From contig CACWIS010000006.1 in the NCBI GenBank assembly GCA_902761055.1, forward strand, positions 1-64,000: 64,000 nucleotides of DNA. Direction: 5' to 3'. Origin of the DNA: Oscillospiraceae bacterium (GTDB taxonomy: Bacteria; Bacillota; Clostridia; Oscillospirales; Oscillospiraceae). The stretch's first letter is position 1, and each line of letters opens with the position of its first letter. The position numbers and the translations under genes were made by a program. This document shows positions 8,931 through 17,932 of this stretch, one piece after another. The notes under the pieces were generated by a model. That model searched no databases and was not told the DNA's origin. It worked only from the letters and a program-made list of their open reading frames with translations.

Positions 8931-8960
8931 AAACCGCCGACCAGGCTGCCGGCGGTTTTC
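8931..8960 (+). terminator. Intrinsic terminator after murC
   Basis: A 9-bp stem AAACCGCCG (8931-8939) with CGGCGGTTT (8950-8958) and a short T run. The next gene begins 14 nt later, so some read-through is likely. Confidence 0.7.
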
Positions 8961-8973
8961 GTATGGTACGATT

Positions 8974-10191
8974 ATGAAAAGAACGCTTGCACTGCTCCTC
9001 TGCCTGCTGCTGCTCGCCGCGCTCTGTCCCTTCGCCTCGGCGGAGGAGGGCGCGCCGCACGAGTGCAGCGGCATCGTCTTTGACCGGCCGATGCACGGCG
9101 TGGTCAGCGGCACGCTTGAGCCGGGCAATTATTACGTGGACGGCGAGTGCTCTCTGCTCGGCCACGTCCTCATCGAGGGCGAGGTCAATCTCTGCCTCAA
9201 CGGCCATCCGATCGCCGTGCAGAGCTCGACGACCTTTCTCGTTTGCGACGGCGGCGTGTTCAACATCTACGACTGCGTCGGCACGGGGCTGATCGGCTAT
9301 TACAACACGCAGCTGCACAACCACCCCCTCACCGTCGATCCCGGCGGCACCGCCAACCTCTACGGCGGCTGGCTTTACGGACGGGACGGCTCGAACGCCG
9401 TCAACAACCGCGGCGGCACGGTCAGCATCTACGGCGGCAAGGTCGAGAGCGGCTGGGACTTTCAGTGCGCCGTGCTCAACGAGGGCGTGCTCAACCTTTA
9501 CGGCGGCGAGCTGATCGGCTATATCGGCATCTCCCAGCGCCACCACGCCGTGCTGAACTTCTACGGCAACGAGTTTTCCGTGAAAGGCACGCGCAAGGCG
9601 CTGCAGTACATCGAGCCGATCAGTCCGCTTGAGATCCACACGCCGTACTACCGCTGGCGCTCCGACCCGGAGGGGGAATTCACCGACTCGACCGAGACGC
9701 CCTTTGTGTCCGTGGACAGCTACAAGTACGTGGAGTTTGCGCCGCTGACGGCGCAGATCGAATATGAGACCGACGGCGGCACGCTCGGCGGCGACGCGCC
9801 GCGGGAGTACGTCTGCGGCGTGGGCTGCGCGCTGCCCGAGCCGGACGCGCCGGACGGCTGTGCCTTTGTCGGCTGGTATGACGCCGCCGAGGGCGGCGAA
9901 CGGCTGGAGGCTGTCGGCGCGGACCGGGCGGGGGATCTGACGCTTTACGCGCGCTATGAGCCTCTCCCCTCTCCGACCCCCGAGCCCATGCCGACGGTCG
10001 AGCCGACGGTCGAGCCGGCGAGCGAGCCGACGGTCGGGCCGACGCCGGCGGGCGCCCCGCGCGCGGCCCTTCCCGCGCATCTGCAGCGCCCGCTGCTGAT
10101 CCTCGCGCTCGTAGTGCTGGCGGTCCTGCTCAGCGCGCTGTACGCGATCCTCCGCGTCGTGAAAAAGAGACCTCCTTCGGACGGCGAATGA
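8974..10191 (+). CDS. Exported, membrane-anchored protein with InlB B-type repeat
   Basis: A 405-residue surface protein. It has a Sec signal peptide (hydrophobic LALLLCLLLLAALC, predicted cleavage after ASA at about residue 23). A Gly- and Asn-rich region (about 45-210) follows, with recurring L-Y-G-G/I-Y-G-G units that look like a right-handed parallel beta-helix. One InlB B-repeat (Flg_new type) occupies about residues 250-330 and contains FVGWYDAAEGGE and LTLYARYEP. A Pro-Thr-Glu linker (PTPEPMPTVEPTVEP) then leads to a C-terminal membrane helix (about 368-388) and a KKR tail. There is no LPXTG motif. It probably acts as an adhesin or surface structure; the ligand is unknown. It converges on the surface operon across a shared terminator. 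Confidence 0.85.
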   Translation: MKRTLALLLCLLLLAALCPFASAEEGAPHECSGIVFDRPMHGVVSGTLEPGNYYVDGECSLLGHVLIEGEVNLCLNGHPIAVQSSTTFLVCDGGVFNIYDCVGTGLIGYYNTQLHNHPLTVDPGGTANLYGGWLYGRDGSNAVNNRGGTVSIYGGKVESGWDFQCAVLNEGVLNLYGGELIGYIGISQRHHAVLNFYGNEFSVKGTRKALQYIEPISPLEIHTPYYRWRSDPEGEFTDSTETPFVSVDSYKYVEFAPLTAQIEYETDGGTLGGDAPREYVCGVGCALPEPDAPDGCAFVGWYDAAEGGERLEAVGADRAGDLTLYARYEPLPSPTPEPMPTVEPTVEPASEPTVGPTPAGAPRAALPAHLQRPLLILALVVLAVLLSALYAILRVVKKRPPSDGE

Positions 10192-10195
10192 TCAT

Positions 10196-10248
10196 GCATC
10201 AAAAAAGAAACCCGGCAGGTTTGCCCTGCCGGGTTTCTTTTTTGATGC
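10196..10248. terminator. Bidirectional intrinsic terminator
   Basis: A perfect 24-bp stem (10196-10219 with 10225-10248) with a 5-nt loop and flanking A and T tracts. It separates the convergent plus-strand gene ending at 10191 and minus-strand gene ending at 10250. Confidence 0.95.
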
Positions 10249-10249
10249 T

Positions 10250-11656
10250 TCAGCTCTGAAATGCGTTCATCGCGGCGGCGTACCAGACGCCGTTGCGCTG
10301 CACAAAGACCATCTTGTAGCCGTCCTGCATCGAGTAGGAATGCTTTTCGTGCCAGTTGGTGGCGGTATAGTTCGCCTTGAAATAGATCGTACAGGTGAAG
10401 CAGTCGCTCCGGACAAAGTGGAAGTTGTCGAACTTCAGCTCCTCGTATTTGACCTCCGTGGCCGAGGCCCAGATCATCGCGTCGTAGGAGTTGTTGACGT
10501 TGCTGTACAGATCCGTCCCGTACAGGATGCGGCCCAGCAGATCCATCAGCGCGCCGCCGTTGTACTTGTACGAGCTGTAGTTCATGTAGGACTTGAAGAA
10601 CTCCTCCGCAGCCGAGCGCATCGCCCAGTCGGCGTTGGAGTCGCTGGGGTAGAAGAAGAAATACTTGCCGTTCTCGCCGATCACGGGCGTGAGCTCCTTG
10701 CCCTCGTAGGTCGCACGGATCTCCGGCTCGGTATACAGTCCGTCCGCGGCGTAGTGGATCGTCTCGTACCAGCTGTCGGTCACATAGTTTTCCAGATGGC
10801 GGAACATGTTTTTCTCGCGCGAGGTGATCTCGCCCTCGCCGAGCTCCGCTCCGCAAACGCTGACGATAACGCCCTCGGGCGCTTCGACGCTGAAGGAATA
10901 GGTCTCCGTCGGCTCGATCACATAGCGGCAGACCCCGTTCTCCACCGGGCCGAAGGGGGCGATCTCGTTCCCCTCGCCGTCCGTCACGACGATCTCGCCG
11001 TAGAGCGGCGTGACCGCATAGCGCACCAGACGGGGCTGGCGCTGGAAGCGCGCTTCCAGCTCGCCGACGCCCGGCACGGTCACAGCCGGGTCGATGATCA
11101 GCTCCTCGCGCAGCGGGCGGCCGTTGATGCAGACCTCCATGCCGTCCGGCGCGTCGACCTCCACGGTGAGGGCCTCCAGCGTGGAGGTCAGATCCGCCGC
11201 TGTGATGCTGTCCAGCTTCCATTCGCTGCGCGCCCATTCGCTGCGCAGGAAATCGATCCGCGTGCCCTCCACCGGGACAAGGCGGACCTCTCCGAGGCGG
11301 GACGGGCCGGCATACACGGAAAAGACCGCCAGATCGGCGCCGCTCTTTCCCATGTCGCGGCGGTAGGACAGCGTCCGATCCTTCACGGAGCTGTCAAAAT
11401 AGCTCTCGAACAGGGCCTTTCCGTCCTCAAACTCGCCGATCTCGCCGGCGGTCGGGGCCATGGCCGCGCGCCAGTCCTCCGGGCTCATCGTGTCCATCAG
11501 CTCGTCCATGACCTTCTCGGGCCGCGTATCCTCGTAGGCCGCGGCGTAGCGGTAGAAGAACACGCAGATGACGAAGCCGGCGGTGAGCAGCAGCAGCGTC
11601 CAGAACAGCAGGAACAGGCCCCAGCCGTCCTTCCTTCTCTTCCGGGATTTAGCCAT
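10250..11656 (-). CDS. Membrane-anchored extracytoplasmic protein of unknown function
   Basis: A 468-residue protein with a basic N-terminus (KSRKRRKDG) and one membrane helix at about residues 14-36; the rest is predicted outside the cell. Two segments resemble each other and PEGA-like beta domains: VDAPDGMEVCINGRPL (about 168-183) and VEAPEGVIVSVCGAEL later. The C-terminal 120 residues (from about EEFFKSYMNYSSYKYN) look like an NTF2-like or similar alpha+beta domain ending VWYAAAMNAF. I do not recognise a named family; the N-terminal architecture recalls TcaA-type envelope proteins. It overlaps the upstream phosphodiester glycosidase gene and is the last gene of the surface operon. Confidence 0.75.
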   Translation of the reverse strand: MAKSRKRRKDGWGLFLLFWTLLLLTAGFVICVFFYRYAAAYEDTRPEKVMDELMDTMSPEDWRAAMAPTAGEIGEFEDGKALFESYFDSSVKDRTLSYRRDMGKSGADLAVFSVYAGPSRLGEVRLVPVEGTRIDFLRSEWARSEWKLDSITAADLTSTLEALTVEVDAPDGMEVCINGRPLREELIIDPAVTVPGVGELEARFQRQPRLVRYAVTPLYGEIVVTDGEGNEIAPFGPVENGVCRYVIEPTETYSFSVEAPEGVIVSVCGAELGEGEITSREKNMFRHLENYVTDSWYETIHYAADGLYTEPEIRATYEGKELTPVIGENGKYFFFYPSDSNADWAMRSAAEEFFKSYMNYSSYKYNGGALMDLLGRILYGTDLYSNVNNSYDAMIWASATEVKYEELKFDNFHFVRSDCFTCTIYFKANYTATNWHEKHSYSMQDGYKMVFVQRNGVWYAAAMNAFQS

Positions 11657-12713
11657 TGGCCGCCTCCTCCCTGAGCACGATGAAGCCCGTGGGGATACTG
11701 CGCGGGCCGGTCACGGAGGCGCAGTCGTTGATGATCTCGCCCTCCCAGACCATGACGGAGGACGAGCCGCCGTCGAGGTTGCCCGCGTTGACGGCGCCGC
11801 GTTCCTTCATGATGTCCACCACGTCGTTGAGCGTGGCGCCGAGCGTCTTGCTGCTTCTGCCGTCGAGGACGAGCAGCAGCAGATCGCCGTTCTCGCACTG
11901 GCCGATGGCCGTGCGGGGATTGACGCCGGGGCCGAGGTTCCGGTTCTGGATCTCGCCGTTGATGATCAGCGAGGACGCGATGCCGTCGTGCGTGGTAAAG
12001 CTCACGCCCCAGCGCATGCCGCGGTCGAGCGCCTGCTGGCCGGTCATCGTGCCGACGATCAGGACGCCGTCGTAATCCAGCCCGATAACGTTGTAGCGCG
12101 CCGTCGCGCTGCCGAAGATGATCTTGCCGTCCGAGAGCACCATGCCGGTCGGCGTGCCGCCGTTGCCGCGGCCGTTGTCGTCGATGAAGCCGCCCGCGTT
12201 CGTGCCGGCGATGCCGTTATACTTTGCCACCATGTCGGTCAGCTGCAGACCGGGCGCGGAGCCGAAATTCTCCGAGGTGCCGAGGATGACCAGCCTGGGG
12301 TCGTGGATCGTCAGCAGCTTGCCCTTGCAGGCGCCGTAGGCGATATCCTCCAGCTCGACCATGGGGCGCGTCTCGCCGTCCTCGGTCTTCTCGCGCACGG
12401 GAGCGATGTGGATCATTGAAGTGTTGACCTGCTCGGTCTCCAGATCCTCGGTGCGCTGGAGCAGATAGGGCTCGATCTCCTCGTCCGTCAGATAGATGTT
12501 GGGGATCCAGCGGATCGCGCTCGTCTCGCGCAGCGAGTTGCAGAACGCGCCCGCCAGCGTGGGCGAGGGTCCCTTGATCGCAACGCCGAAAAAGCCGAGC
12601 AGTGTGACGACAAGGCACAGCAGCGTGACGCCGAGGAAGGCCAGCAGACGGCCGACGACGTTCACTCTGCGTCTTTTTCTGCGCTTTTTCGGTTTGCTTA
12701 CGTTTTCATCCAT
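11649..12713 (-). CDS. Phosphodiester glycosidase (NAGPA-domain) family protein
   Basis: The NAGPA domain is named for the human enzyme that removes GlcNAc from a sugar phosphodiester; bacterial members act in cell-envelope and exopolysaccharide contexts. The 354-residue protein has a very basic N-terminus (KKRRKRRR) and a membrane helix at about 23-45, so the catalytic domain is outside. The family motifs are present: TNAGGF (about 170), the RTAIGQ segment, and NLDGGSSS (about 317-324). It overlaps the downstream gene by 8 nt and lies 6 nt after the LRR lipoprotein gene. It is one of two paralogues in this operon. Confidence 0.88.
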   Translation of the reverse strand: MDENVSKPKKRRKRRRVNVVGRLLAFLGVTLLCLVVTLLGFFGVAIKGPSPTLAGAFCNSLRETSAIRWIPNIYLTDEEIEPYLLQRTEDLETEQVNTSMIHIAPVREKTEDGETRPMVELEDIAYGACKGKLLTIHDPRLVILGTSENFGSAPGLQLTDMVAKYNGIAGTNAGGFIDDNGRGNGGTPTGMVLSDGKIIFGSATARYNVIGLDYDGVLIVGTMTGQQALDRGMRWGVSFTTHDGIASSLIINGEIQNRNLGPGVNPRTAIGQCENGDLLLLVLDGRSSKTLGATLNDVVDIMKERGAVNAGNLDGGSSSVMVWEGEIINDCASVTGPRSIPTGFIVLREEAANG

Positions 12714-12719
12714 GAAAGA

Positions 12720-14099
12720 TCAGCCTTCTTTCGAGGGGGAATTGGAGAGGCTGTACGCCCAGCCGCGCGTCCGGTTGACCTCGTAGAGGAACAGCTCGCT
12801 GACTTCTTTGTACCACGCGGTCTCTCCGTTTGCGTCATAGCGCCAGCCGCCGGAAAAGGCCGGATGCCCGCCGGCCGTACTCACGACGGTGTCCGGCATG
12901 CGCTCCCGGAGCTCGTCGATCTGCGCCTTCGGCAGCCTGGGATTGTCGCAGAGGCGGACCAGCTTGAGGTTCTGCAGTTCAAACAGCGGGCTGATATCCG
13001 AGATGTTCGGGCAGTTGCCGAGATTGAGGTATTCCAGTTTCTCCATCCCGGCCAGCGCGCTGATGTCCTTCACCGGCGTGGTGAAGCACTCGAAGAAGGT
13101 GATCTCCGGGCAATCCTCGAACGGCGTGATGTCCGAGAGGTTCGTCAGCGAGATGATGACCGTCGTCAGCTTGGGAAGATCGCGGACGAATTCGAGGTTC
13201 GTGATCGCCAGGTCGTGACCGATATCCAGGCCGATCACGTCGCGAAAATACTTCATCATCGGCGCATCCTTGTCGTGTAGCTCCTGGAAATGGATCATCG
13301 TCGTGTCCGTCATGAAGGGATAGCCGGAGAGATAGATCGTCCAGACGATGTTGACGTCGGGGAACTCGTCGCGCAGCGCGTCCATGCCCGCATGGTCCGT
13401 GATGCCGCAGTCCTCCAGACGGAGCAGCCTGAGGGAAGGCAGATAGGGCAGCGCGGCGCCGAAGGTCTCGACCGCGCCGTCGCCGATACGCTGGTTTTCA
13501 TAGCGCAGCTCTTCGGTCGTCCAGTCGGCCGTCAGGCCGTAAAGCTCGAAGCGGCAGCGAAGCTCCGCCTGCGGAGCGGCCGCGGCCAGGGCCGCGAGCG
13601 ACTCGCCCGAGAGCTCCGTCAGTCCCTCCTCTTCGGGCGCGAGCAGGATGCTCCTGAGCGCCGGCAGGCGCGCGATCGACGCCGCGAGAGCGGCCGCGTC
13701 CTCGTCCTTTGCGGCCGTGAGGTCCAGCGATTCCGTGCCGCAGTCCTTCTCTTCGCCGAGCACCAGCGTCTTCCAGCTGATCTCCGCGTTCGGGAAGGCC
13801 GCCTGCACAGCCTTGATCTGTGCGAGGTTCCCCTCCGTCAAGCCGAGGTCGATCGTCTTGAGCGACGTCAGGCGGTCGCTCACGCTCATCAGGTCCTCCA
13901 GCGAAGCGCCCGCCGCGGCGAGATCCAGGCTCTCCGCATCGAAGGGCAGCGTCAGGGAGCCGATCGTCACCGGCTCGGGCGTGGGTTCCGGCGTCGGCTC
14001 CGGCGTCGGCGCGGCGGCGGGAGCGGGGACGCCCGGCATGCCGCAGCCCGCAAGCAGCAGCACGAAGGCCAGCAGCACGCACAAAGACAGCTTCTTCAT
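12720..14099 (-). CDS. Lipoprotein with leucine-rich repeats
   Basis: A 459-residue exported lipoprotein. The signal peptide MKKLSLCVLLAFVLLLAGC has a lipobox LAGC, so Cys19 should be lipidated. A Pro-Thr-Glu linker (PTPEPTPEPTPEP) follows at about 31-43. The rest is made of irregular leucine-rich repeats such as LPSLRLLRLEDCGITD, LPKLTTVIISLTNLSD and LEYLNLGNCPNISD, typical of protein-protein binding surfaces. It ends LSNSPSKEG. It sits mid-operon between a small membrane protein and a phosphodiester glycosidase, so it may bind a partner at the cell surface. No enzymatic motif is seen. Confidence 0.87.
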   Translation of the reverse strand: MKKLSLCVLLAFVLLLAGCGMPGVPAPAAAPTPEPTPEPTPEPVTIGSLTLPFDAESLDLAAAGASLEDLMSVSDRLTSLKTIDLGLTEGNLAQIKAVQAAFPNAEISWKTLVLGEEKDCGTESLDLTAAKDEDAAALAASIARLPALRSILLAPEEEGLTELSGESLAALAAAAPQAELRCRFELYGLTADWTTEELRYENQRIGDGAVETFGAALPYLPSLRLLRLEDCGITDHAGMDALRDEFPDVNIVWTIYLSGYPFMTDTTMIHFQELHDKDAPMMKYFRDVIGLDIGHDLAITNLEFVRDLPKLTTVIISLTNLSDITPFEDCPEITFFECFTTPVKDISALAGMEKLEYLNLGNCPNISDISPLFELQNLKLVRLCDNPRLPKAQIDELRERMPDTVVSTAGGHPAFSGGWRYDANGETAWYKEVSELFLYEVNRTRGWAYSLSNSPSKEG

Positions 14100-14100
14100 G

Positions 14101-14298
14101 TCATTCCCTCCTCTGATAGACGATCAGGACCAGCGATTCGACGATCACAAGGACCAGGAATATCAGGAAGGGGATCTTGAACACGTCGCGCGAGAGGAAG
14201 TGCATCGCGCCGTTGACGCGGTCGAGCACCCACAGCACGAGGAAGATCACGGCGACGTCAAGACAGATGTGCGGAAGAATCTTTTTCATCTTGCTCAT
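14101..14298 (-). CDS. Small two-helix membrane protein
   Basis: A 65-residue protein (MSKMKKILPHICLD start) with two predicted membrane helices, about residues 12-26 and 37-58, ending YQRRE. The first ATG (14298) overlaps the stop of the upstream glycosidase gene in an ATGA arrangement. A second ATG at 14289 has better spacing from GAGGG. It lies 1 nt from the LRR lipoprotein gene. Its function is unknown; position suggests it belongs to the envelope complex encoded by the operon. Confidence 0.72.
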   Translation of the reverse strand: MSKMKKILPHICLDVAVIFLVLWVLDRVNGAMHFLSRDVFKIPFLIFLVLVIVESLVLIVYQRRE

Positions 14299-15410
14299 CC
14301 CTCGCTTTCCACGGGATCGTCCGTGACATAGACGATATCCGAGATCGTACGTCCGTAGTTGACGCAGATCTGCTCGCCCATCCAGCATACCGCGGCGCTG
14401 CGGCCGCCGTCGAAGTTGTAGGCGCTCTTGCAGCCGAGCTTTTCAAACAGCACGCCCATCTCGTCGAGATCCAGGCCCCAGGAGCCGATGAAGCAGCCGG
14501 CGCGGTTGCCCTCGATCTCCACGAGGCAGTAGTGTCCGGGCTCGTAATAGCCGATCGCGCAGCGCGGGTTCTTCGGCCGGATGCCGAGCGCGTTGCTCTG
14601 GCGGTCGGCAAAGGTCTTGGCGTGTCCCTCCCCGTCCAGCAGACCGGGGCCGAAGCTCCAGACCTGCCAGGGGCCGGCGGCCTTGATCGCCTCGATGTCC
14701 ACCTTGTCGTCCGTCAGCGTCTCCATCCTGCCGTCGGAATAGATCACGCAGATATCTTCAAAATGCGTATCGCGGTACAGGACGCCGTTTCGCACGACCA
14801 GGCCCTCCCGGCGGCCGTAGTAGTGGTCGCCGCAGATCGACGCAAGCGCGTTGACCCGCTGGGAGATCGCCGCGCACGTGGCGAGACCGCCGGAGAAGTC
14901 GCCGTCGCCCGTGCCGTTGGCGGAGGCTGTGCGGAGATACTTCAGGTCGCTGACGTAGATGTCCGCGACGTAGTAGATCAGACCCGGCTCCTCGACGCGT
15001 TCGATCGTGACGCTCACGTTCTCGCTCCGGTAGCTGTTCTCGGTCTGGATGACCTCGCCCTCGGTAAACTTGTCGGCGAATTTCTCACCCCAGACGCCGG
15101 AGTAGACGCGCGCGGGCGTGGGCTCGGGCGTCGGCTCGCCCTCCTCGCCCTCCTGCGGGCCCTCGTCCGGCGGGGCGCTGGGCTCGGGCGTCGGCTCGAG
15201 CGTTGAGATCACGACCGGCTCGATCTTTTTCTCGCCGAGACGGATGCCGTACCAGTCCAGCACGTGGTGGAACAGGGCAAAGACGCACAGTCCCACGCCG
15301 ATGGCCAGGAGGTCCAGCACGATCATCGCGCCGACGCTCATGTTTTTCTTCTTTTTTCTTTTCGCGCGATTCCGGTTCTGGATCTCGCTTCGTGTTTCGT
15401 TCTGATTCAT
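14295..15410 (-). CDS. Phosphodiester glycosidase (NAGPA-domain) family protein, second copy
   Basis: A 371-residue membrane-anchored exoenzyme candidate. The N-terminus is basic (RAKRKKKKN) and is followed by a membrane helix (about 27-47). Two Pro-Thr-Glu tracts follow (STLEPTPEPSAPP and GEPTPEPTPARVY, about 70-101), and then the NAGPA-like domain from about residue 105. The second conserved motif FDGGRSAAV is clear near the C-terminus, and the NALGIRPKNPRCAIGYYEPG stretch is typical. The N-x-G-G-F motif of the other paralogue is changed here (TASANGTGDGDFSGG), so activity could differ. It lies 10 nt downstream of the CotH-like gene. Confidence 0.85.
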   Translation of the reverse strand: MNQNETRSEIQNRNRAKRKKKKNMSVGAMIVLDLLAIGVGLCVFALFHHVLDWYGIRLGEKKIEPVVISTLEPTPEPSAPPDEGPQEGEEGEPTPEPTPARVYSGVWGEKFADKFTEGEVIQTENSYRSENVSVTIERVEEPGLIYYVADIYVSDLKYLRTASANGTGDGDFSGGLATCAAISQRVNALASICGDHYYGRREGLVVRNGVLYRDTHFEDICVIYSDGRMETLTDDKVDIEAIKAAGPWQVWSFGPGLLDGEGHAKTFADRQSNALGIRPKNPRCAIGYYEPGHYCLVEIEGNRAGCFIGSWGLDLDEMGVLFEKLGCKSAYNFDGGRSAAVCWMGEQICVNYGRTISDIVYVTDDPVESEG

Positions 15411-15420
15411 TTCCTTGTCC

Positions 15421-17880
15421 TCATCTCGCGGGGAAGTATTCCTGCATCGCCGCGTCGCTCGCGCCGGTGATGCTCTGGACGATCTGCAGCCAGGACTGGT
15501 CGCGGCTCGGCACGAAGGCGTTGCGCTGACGCTCGAGGTTGGCCTGCGTCATGTACGGGCTCTCGCCCCAGCGGGCCAGGTTCCGCTCCATCTCGGGCTC
15601 GAGCTCCTCGACCATGTCGTTGAGGATCTCCAGCGCCAGCTCATAGCCCAGGCCGTTCTTGTACAGGCCGGAGGCGGTCTCCAGCAGGACCTGCTTGAAC
15701 TCCGGGCTGCGGAGCAGGTTGTGGTACATCCGGCCGATCTGCGACTCGCCGGGGTTGACGATCTCCCAAATGTAGGCGTTCTGGTTTTCCATCGAGATAT
15801 CCAGATCGAAGAACATCGTCCTCCACTTGCCGTCGGGCTGGACGCCCTTGAAATAGCGGATGTTGCCGGCGGTGTCGCGGTTGTTGAAATAGGTCTCCAG
15901 CAGCAGCCACTGGGCGAAGGATACCATGTCGATACGGTCGGCGATATAGTTGTAGTTCTCCGGATCGGTGATGTCGCAGCTGATGATGAAGTTGTGCAGC
16001 TCAAACAGCTTCGGCTGGACCTCGGGCTTGATCGGCGCGCGGCTGATCGTGTTGAGCTCCTCGGGCGAGCCGGTGTGGCTCTCGATGTATTTGTTGGAAT
16101 AGGCCTCGCGCAGCGAATAGATGCCGCGGTAGTTGCCGTTGACATACAGCACGCAGAAGCGCGAGTCGAGCGCGTAGGGCTCGGTCACCGCGACGCGGTC
16201 GGCGAAAGCGGCGGCCAGCGGCTCGCGGTAGGTCTTCATATACACGGTGTCGCCGCCGCGCAGGTTCAGCGAATGGAACTCGGTGATGCCGTTGCCGAAG
16301 AGGTCGAAGTGGATATCGCCGCCGTTGCGGTCACGGAAGGTGACCTTGAAGCTCTTTTTGTCCCAGGCGCTCTTGGAGGCCGCGCCGTGCAGCGTGATCA
16401 TGCAGTCCTGCGCGAAGCTGCCCTCCGGTCCGTAGTACTCCGTATGGGAGTCGTACTTCATGTTGCCGTTGTTGTAGTAGAGGATGTTGAGCTTTACCGG
16501 GTCGAGCGCCACGCACACGACGGGCAGCGTATGATGCTCGCCCAGCAGATAGGTGAAGGTCTCGACCTCGCTGGGGATCCTGCCGCTCTCCGCGCTGACG
16601 GCGCGGATCGTGGTCGTTTTGTCAAGACGGATCGGGCCCGTGTAGCGCAGCGAGGCCGTCGTCGGCTCGGAGCCGTCGGTCGTATAGTAGATCGTCCCCG
16701 CGGCCGCGAGCTCGACGTCCAGCACGCTTTCCTCATCGTGGACGCCCGGCGCCGTCACGCTGACGGGCCGCGCGGAGGCGTAGCGCGTGCCCTGGGCGTT
16801 TGGCGCGGCCGGCGTGCGCTTCGAGAAGAGGAAGAAGCCGCTCTGGCCGTCCATCCTGCCCTTGGAACAGTTCAGCGGGATGTTGTGCAGGCTGATATAA
16901 TCCGAAAAGCTGCCGTCGGCGCGGGATATGTAGAACTCGTCCCCCGCGGAGTCGAGCTTGAAGGGCGCGTGGCAGGCCGAGGTCGCGATCGCCGCCTTGC
17001 CGCAGTAGACGACGTAGGTCGCGCCCGGGGCGAGCACCGCCGCCGGAAGCTGGAACTTCATCGGCTCGTCGGCGCTGTCGCTCACATAGTATTCCTCCAG
17101 CGAGATCGCCGCGGAGGAGACGTTCTTCAGTTCGACCCAGTCGTAGTAGTCGCCGCTGTGATACCAGAAGTCGTCGTTGTAGGTGACGGCCTCGTTGACG
17201 ACGAGCGCGCCGTGCGTGTCGTTCGCGGCGGCGAAGGCCTCGTAGCCCGCCTCGTCGTTGGGATAGCCCGGCGTGGGATAGGCGCTCACGCGCGTCTCGC
17301 TGCCGTCAAAGCAGATCGAGCAGTCCTTGGGGCACTCCTCATAGCTCTCTTCCCAGAGCAGCACGCCCTCCGGCGAGGAGAAATACAGCGCGTCGCCCTT
17401 GCGCGAGAGCGCGAAATTCGTATGCAGCTCTTCCTCCCGGCGGTCCTTGCCGGAGGCAAAGACACGCAGATACTCCCCGCTCTGCAGCGTGACGGCGCCG
17501 AGCTGCCACTTGCACAGCTCGCTCGCGTCGTCCGAGAGCCAGCAGCCGCTGATGTCGGCCGCCTCCGCCGCGGGGTTGCACAGCTCCAGCCAGTCGGAGA
17601 ATTCTCCGTCCGCATCGGTCACGGTGGCCTTGTTGGCAGCCTGCAGCTCGCTCAAAATGACCGTCGTGCGGTATGGCTCGGGCGTCGGCTCCGGCGTCGG
17701 CTCGATCTCCGCCGCGGCAGTCGGAGCCGGCTCGTCCGCCGCGGGCGGGGCGCTCTCCTCTCCGCGCGGGCCGAGCAGCCCCTCGACGATCGAGCCGCAG
17801 CCGCTGAGCAGCATGGCGCACAGCAGGAGCAGCACGACGAGCAGCCTGCCCCGGGATACGAACGAATGTTTATCGGACAT
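15421..17880 (-). CDS. CotH-kinase-family lipoprotein with lamin-tail and chitobiase-like domains
   Basis: An 819-residue exported lipoprotein and first gene of the surface operon. The signal peptide ends with lipobox LSGC. Domains in order: a Pro-Thr-Glu linker (EPTPEPTPEP); a lamin-tail-like domain (ILSELQAANKATVTDADGEF onward); a second lamin-tail-like domain (LVVNEAVTYNDDFWYHSG onward); a chitobiase C-terminal-type Ig domain (IYYTTDGSEPT); then a CotH kinase domain of about 330 residues. The CotH domain has the metal-binding-type D-x-D in FFDLDIS, plus NIRYFKG and the LREAYSNKYIE segment. Characterised CotH proteins are atypical kinases that phosphorylate spore-coat proteins; exported homologues are uncharacterised. 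The ATG at 17880 with AAGGAG upstream is preferred over an in-frame TTG at 17898. Confidence 0.9.
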   Translation of the reverse strand: MSDKHSFVSRGRLLVVLLLLCAMLLSGCGSIVEGLLGPRGEESAPPAADEPAPTAAAEIEPTPEPTPEPYRTTVILSELQAANKATVTDADGEFSDWLELCNPAAEAADISGCWLSDDASELCKWQLGAVTLQSGEYLRVFASGKDRREEELHTNFALSRKGDALYFSSPEGVLLWEESYEECPKDCSICFDGSETRVSAYPTPGYPNDEAGYEAFAAANDTHGALVVNEAVTYNDDFWYHSGDYYDWVELKNVSSAAISLEEYYVSDSADEPMKFQLPAAVLAPGATYVVYCGKAAIATSACHAPFKLDSAGDEFYISRADGSFSDYISLHNIPLNCSKGRMDGQSGFFLFSKRTPAAPNAQGTRYASARPVSVTAPGVHDEESVLDVELAAAGTIYYTTDGSEPTTASLRYTGPIRLDKTTTIRAVSAESGRIPSEVETFTYLLGEHHTLPVVCVALDPVKLNILYYNNGNMKYDSHTEYYGPEGSFAQDCMITLHGAASKSAWDKKSFKVTFRDRNGGDIHFDLFGNGITEFHSLNLRGGDTVYMKTYREPLAAAFADRVAVTEPYALDSRFCVLYVNGNYRGIYSLREAYSNKYIESHTGSPEELNTISRAPIKPEVQPKLFELHNFIISCDITDPENYNYIADRIDMVSFAQWLLLETYFNNRDTAGNIRYFKGVQPDGKWRTMFFDLDISMENQNAYIWEIVNPGESQIGRMYHNLLRSPEFKQVLLETASGLYKNGLGYELALEILNDMVEELEPEMERNLARWGESPYMTQANLERQRNAFVPSRDQSWLQIVQSITGASDAAMQEYFPAR

Positions 17881-17899
17881 ACTCTGCGTCTCCTTCAAA

Positions 17900-17916
17900 C
17901 GCCTGCTTCACAGGCG
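17900..17916 (-). promoter_or_regulatory. Leader hairpin upstream of the CotH-like gene
   Basis: CGCCTG (17900-17905) pairs with CAGGCG (17911-17916), placing a 6-bp hairpin just before the Shine-Dalgarno of the operon's first gene. It may affect translation or mRNA stability. Confidence 0.4.
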
Positions 17917-17932
17917 CATAATCATTCATGTT

